Source: Lentisphaeria bacterium (GTDB lineage Bacteria; Verrucomicrobiota; Lentisphaeria; Oligosphaerales; Oligosphaeraceae). From it: a stretch of 33,062 nt of DNA. The DNA is taken from the NCBI GenBank assembly GCA_024405215.1, contig JAKSPB010000034.1, positions 1 to 33,062 on the forward strand. Direction: 5' to 3'. Below, piece by piece: positions 30,133 to 33,062 of the stretch; the first letter of the stretch is position 1, and every line of letters begins with the position of its first letter. A program made the translations under genes and the position numbers. Below the pieces are notes generated by a model, which was not told where the DNA came from, did no database searches, and was given only the letters and a program-made list of their open reading frames with translations.

Positions 30133-31149
30133 ATGTGCAATACCCAAAAGACGTGCGATGAAAAGTGCCACTGCAAGTGCCTTTGCTGGCTCAAGGCCGT
30201 CATCTGCCTGGCCATCGTCATCGGTGTAGCAGTCGCCGCATATGTCATTGGACGCAACATTCAACGCAAGGCGCAGATCCCCGTCCTCCTGGCAGCAGCG
30301 GAAACCGACTTGGACGCAGGGAAACTCTATTCCGCCATGAGCAATCTCTCTTCCGCCTGTTCTTTGGGAGCCTTGCCGGAACAAACGGATGGCTTGAAGA
30401 ACAAAATCAAAGAGGCACTCTCTTCCAAGGCCCTCTCCTTTGTCATCGCAGGACAGGCAATTCAGATGTGCTATTGTCCGGAAGGCACATTCCTGATGGG
30501 CAGCGACAAGAAAGAAAAAGTCCGCCAGGACGATGAAGTGCTCCATGAAGTCACCATCACCAAGCCCTATTGGCTGGGCGCCTGTGAAATCAACCAGGCC
30601 ATCTGGAATGCGGTGATGGGAACCAACAACAGCCATTTCAAAAGCGACGAGAATCCCGTCGAGGAAATCAACTGGGACCAGGCAAAGGAGTTCTGCGAAA
30701 AGCTCAATGCGGACGCGAACATCGTCCGTCCAGAAGGCTATCGTTTTTCCCTTCCCACGGAAGCCCAGTGGGAGATGGCCTGCCGGGCGGGAAGCGCAGC
30801 CGCATACTCCGGCGCCCTCCTGGATGACATCTGCTGGTTTGCCGGCAACGGCGAATACAAGACCCATCCTGTCGGTTCCAAGGCCCCGAATCTCCTCGGC
30901 CTGCATGACATGCACGGCAACGTCTGGGAATGGTGCCTGGACGCCTATGACGAATATCCCGATACCGCCGTGACGGATCCACTTGTGCAAGGCGAACTGA
31001 ATGCCAAGCGCGTTTACCGGGGAGGCAGCTGGGGCTACGAGGCCGATTCCTGCCGTTCCGCCTCGCGCGCGAAAAACCACACCAGGAACATCAACCACGA
31101 CCTGGGCTTCCGATTGGCGCTCATTCCCGATGACATATCTTTGAAATAG
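30133..31149 (+). CDS. Membrane-anchored SUMF1/FGE-fold protein, Cys-rich N-terminus
   Basis: A 338-residue protein. Residues 2-18 contain six cysteines (2, 8, 12, 14, 16, 18; CHCKCLCW), then one transmembrane helix (about 19-40), a helical linker (45-110), and a formylglycine-generating-enzyme-type domain from about 113. Domain motifs are GTFLMGS (118-124), LPTEAQWEMACRAG (207-220), GNVWEWC (262-268), RGGSW (296-300) and a final GFRL (325-328). True FGEs have two active-site cysteines just after the GGSW region; here only Cys307 is seen, so sulfatase activation is unlikely and a binding or other oxidative role is more plausible. The cysteine cluster would lie on the cytoplasmic side and might bind metal. 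No SD. It forms a likely operon with the next gene, 55 nt away. Confidence 0.82.
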   Translation: MCNTQKTCDEKCHCKCLCWLKAVICLAIVIGVAVAAYVIGRNIQRKAQIPVLLAAAETDLDAGKLYSAMSNLSSACSLGALPEQTDGLKNKIKEALSSKALSFVIAGQAIQMCYCPEGTFLMGSDKKEKVRQDDEVLHEVTITKPYWLGACEINQAIWNAVMGTNNSHFKSDENPVEEINWDQAKEFCEKLNADANIVRPEGYRFSLPTEAQWEMACRAGSAAAYSGALLDDICWFAGNGEYKTHPVGSKAPNLLGLHDMHGNVWEWCLDAYDEYPDTAVTDPLVQGELNAKRVYRGGSWGYEADSCRSASRAKNHTRNINHDLGFRLALIPDDISLK

Positions 31150-31204
31150 CCATCGCCGTCAGAAGTTCCCCTTTTCACAAGCAACCACCTAACAGGAAAA
31201 CACC

Positions 31205-31639
31205 ATGGGCAATACCAAGAAAGCCGTCATTTCCATCATCCTCATCATCCTGGCCACCTTCGCCATCGTCCTCCAGGTAAAGCACAACACCAAAGGCGAC
31301 GCGCAACAGACTGCGGAACAGGCAGCTGCGCAGCTGGAGAAGATGAGCGGGGCCCAAAGCATCTTCAACTCCGCCGTGGAACAGGCGTCAAAATCCGGCT
31401 GGTCCACCACAGGCAAATATTGGAAGACCGGCGCCCTCAACGGCATGGTCAAGAAAAACCTTGACACGGTCTTCGGGAAGTCCTTCAACGTTGGCGACGT
31501 AACCAACCAGAACTTCAACCGCGACTCGGAAAACAACCAGGATTGCGTTGTTTTCCAGTTCCAGGGAAAGAGCTACATCATGCACTTCGTGAAAGACAAG
31601 AAGGGGAATTACCTGCTGACGGATTTCGCCCTCTACTAA
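31205..31639 (+). CDS. Small membrane-anchored protein of unknown function
   Basis: A 144-residue protein with an N-terminal transmembrane helix (about residues 6-23, AVISIILIILATFAIVLQV) and a soluble domain of about 115 residues presumably outside the cytoplasm. The domain is alanine/glutamine-rich and helical at first (QQTAEQAAAQLEKM). It then has a compact part with CVVFQFQGKSYIMHFVKDK-KGNYLLTDFALY, which looks like an antiparallel sheet. No family is recognised. AGGA lies 9 nt before the ATG. It is downstream of the SUMF1-fold gene in the same direction and is followed by a strong hairpin. Confidence 0.82.
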   Translation: MGNTKKAVISIILIILATFAIVLQVKHNTKGDAQQTAEQAAAQLEKMSGAQSIFNSAVEQASKSGWSTTGKYWKTGALNGMVKKNLDTVFGKSFNVGDVTNQNFNRDSENNQDCVVFQFQGKSYIMHFVKDKKGNYLLTDFALY

Positions 31640-31669
31640 ATTCTCCGCCCAAACCTGACCGCCCCTCAC

Positions 31670-31702
31670 GCGCCCCGGCTGTCCTTCAGCCGGGGCGCCT
31701 TT
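31670..31702 (+). terminator. Hairpin terminator after the small membrane protein
   Basis: A 12-bp perfect GC-rich stem (GCGCCCCGGCTG / CAGCCGGGGCGC; arms 31670-31681 and 31687-31698) with a 5-nt loop is followed by CTTTG. It separates the two-gene unit from carB. Confidence 0.8.
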
Positions 31703-31789
31703 GCGTTCAGAGCAAACAGTACAGAGCATACGGAGCAAACTCGTTTTTTCCATGGATTCTTCCCGTTTCCACGTCCACCAGTTCCGGCG

Positions 31790-31903
31790 TCTGGGAGTAT
31801 ATTAAGTAGGTTTGCCCGGAAATCATCCCCGGGAGATTCACCCCAGGTGATCCGCCGGGAACATCTTCCATACCCTTAAGTTCTTTCCACCCAAGGAGAT
31901 TTT
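31790..31903 (+). promoter_or_regulatory. Promoter area and possibly structured leader of carB
   Basis: TATATT (31797-31802) is a plausible -10. The following 95-nt leader contains GC-rich complementary segments: CCCGG (31816-31820) can pair with CCGGG near 31830 or with the downstream CCGGG around 31857. TCACC-cca-GGTGA forms a small hairpin near 31840-31852. These alternatives could form mutually exclusive structures, but no anti-SD helix is obvious. No known riboswitch is recognised. AAGGAG precedes the ATG by 5 nt. Confidence 0.4.
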
Positions 31904-33062
31904 ATGCCGAAACGTACGGACATCAAGAAGGTCATGATCATCGGAAGCGGTCCGATCATCATTGGCCAGGCCTGTGAATTTGACTATTCGGGCACCCAGG
32001 CGTGCAAAGCGCTACGGAGCCTAGGCTACGAGATTGTCCTGGTGAACTCCAATCCCGCCACCATCATGACGGATCCCGGCACCGCCGACCATACCTACAT
32101 CGAGCCGCTGAACGTGGAGCGCATGGAGGAGATCATCGCCAAGGAGCGTCCGGACGCGCTGCTGCCCAACCTGGGCGGCCAGAGCGCCCTGAACCTCTCC
32201 AGCGAGCTGGCCGAAAAGGGCGTCCTGGCCCGCTACGGCGTGAAGGTCATCGGCGTCCAGATCGATGCCATCAAGCGCGGCGAGGACCGCGAGGCCTTCA
32301 AGGACACCATGAACTCCCTGGGCGTCCAGATGGCTCCCAGCCGCATCGTCCACAGCGTGGAGGAAGCCCAGCAGGCGGCCAAGGAAATCGGCTTCCCCGT
32401 GGTGGTCCGTCCCGCCTACACCATGGGCGGCACAGGCGGCGGTTTCTGCTACAACGTGGAGGAATTGCAGACCATCGCCAACCGCGGCCTGCAGGCCTCC
32501 CTGGTCCACGAATGCCTGATCGAGGAATCCCTGCTGGGCTGGGAAGAGCTGGAACTGGAGATCGTCCGTGACTCCAAGGGCCAGATGATCACCGTGTGCT
32601 TCATTGAGAACGTGGATCCCGTCGGCGTGCACACCGGCGACTCCTTCTGCACCGCCCCCATGCTGACCATCGCCCCCGACATACAGAAGAAGCTCCAGGA
32701 ACTCTCCTACAAGGTGGTCGAGAGCATCGGCGTCATCGGCGGCACCAACGTGCAGTTCGCCCGCAACCCCCGCGACGGGCGCGTTGTGATCATCGAGATC
32801 AACCCCCGTACCAGCCGCTCCTCCGCGCTGGCCTCCAAGGCCACCGGCTTCCCCATCGCATACGTCTCCGCCCTGCTGGCAGCCGGCGTCACCCTGGACG
32901 AACTGCCCTACTGGAAGGAAGGAACGCTGGACAAGTATGTCCCCAGCGGCGACTACGTCGTGGTAAAGTTCGCCCGCTGGGCCTTCGAGAAATTCCGCGG
33001 CGTCCAGGACAAGCTGGGCACGCAGATGCGCGCCGTCGGCGAAGTCATGAGCATCGGCAAGA
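31904..33062 (+). CDS. carB: Carbamoyl-phosphate synthase large subunit, N-terminal part
   Basis: Makes carbamoyl phosphate from bicarbonate, glutamine-derived ammonia and ATP for arginine and pyrimidine synthesis; the partner is CarA, not seen here. The gene starts at 31904 with a strong SD (AAGGAG) and continues beyond the window; 386 codons are visible of a protein usually over 1,050 residues. The start KKVMIIGSGPIIIGQACEFDYSGTQACKALR is the family signature, followed by LVNSNPATIMTDP, VVVRPAYTMGGTGGGFCYN (ATP-grasp glycine loop), EESLLGWEELELEIVRD, and VIIEINPRTSRSSALASKATGFPIA. This is the carboxy-phosphate half. carA is not immediately upstream, so the subunits are probably not cotranscribed. 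Confidence 0.96.
   Translation, partial: MPKRTDIKKVMIIGSGPIIIGQACEFDYSGTQACKALRSLGYEIVLVNSNPATIMTDPGTADHTYIEPLNVERMEEIIAKERPDALLPNLGGQSALNLSSELAEKGVLARYGVKVIGVQIDAIKRGEDREAFKDTMNSLGVQMAPSRIVHSVEEAQQAAKEIGFPVVVRPAYTMGGTGGGFCYNVEELQTIANRGLQASLVHECLIEESLLGWEELELEIVRDSKGQMITVCFIENVDPVGVHTGDSFCTAPMLTIAPDIQKKLQELSYKVVESIGVIGGTNVQFARNPRDGRVVIIEINPRTSRSSALASKATGFPIAYVSALLAAGVTLDELPYWKEGTLDKYVPSGDYVVVKFARWAFEKFRGVQDKLGTQMRAVGEVMSIGK

Noticed and set aside
30133-31149. Naming this protein a true formylglycine-generating enzyme
   Set aside because: Only one cysteine lies in the region where FGEs have two catalytic cysteines, and no sulfatase gene is nearby.
1-33062. CRISPR array, tRNA, rRNA, prophage or transposase genes
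   Set aside because: No regularly spaced repeats, no cloverleaf-like sequence and no transposase or integrase frame was seen on either strand.

Overview
The window looks like chromosomal DNA of a Lentisphaerae/Victivallales-type bacterium (Verrucomicrobiota), probably from a gut or rumen, with high GC. The basis is two orphan pseudopilins that begin with an [20 protein letters not shown] helix and carry an H-X9-D(G/Y) motif, a design abundant in Lentisphaerae and Planctomycetes. A TP0108-like phosphofructokinase, divergent secreted carbohydrate-active enzymes, and many starts without a Shine-Dalgarno (SD) sequence fit the same picture. The assignment is inference, because there is no rRNA in the window.

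Positions 1-8938 (minus strand) hold a long housekeeping cluster, read from right to left: typA, a family 2 glycosyltransferase, smpB, queA, dapA, yceD (DUF177), rpmF, plsX, fabD, fabG, and the start of an unknown membrane protein. Genes are separated by 0-56 nt or overlap. The cluster combines ribosome and tmRNA functions, tRNA queuosine, lysine/peptidoglycan precursor supply and fatty acid/phospholipid initiation. fabH, usually found between plsX and fabD, is absent here.

Positions 9049-13717 (minus) hold single-gene units: an NhaC-type antiporter and an H-X9-D pseudopilin, each followed by a clear hairpin terminator, and the peptide transporter cstA. Divergent from cstA, 14086-19742 (plus) carries a secreted GH20-like hexosaminidase and a 957-residue protein resembling a multidomain glycosidase. 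A perfect terminator follows.

Positions 19940-25101 (minus) hold phosphofructokinase, pilT, a 66-residue single-helix protein overlapping dxr, dxr, and a DUF362 ferredoxin protein. Divergent from this, 25214-28832 (plus) carries recD2 overlapping a CE15-like glucuronoyl esterase. Positions 29191-31639 (plus) hold a second H-X9-DG pseudopilin, then a membrane-anchored SUMF1/FGE-fold protein with a cysteine-rich N-terminus, and a small membrane-anchored protein. The window ends inside carB (31904 onward).

The most notable unexplained signal is a ~54-bp intergenic element present three times (11901-11954 minus, 19867-19920 plus, 28995-29047 plus). It has a GGC-TTGC-GC hairpin core followed by an AGGAC segment and a weaker conserved tail. 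Each copy lies downstream of a gene and in that gene's orientation. Two copies also sit upstream of the two pseudopilin genes, which share a near-identical promoter layout (TTGATT, 16 nt, TATAAT/GATAAT).
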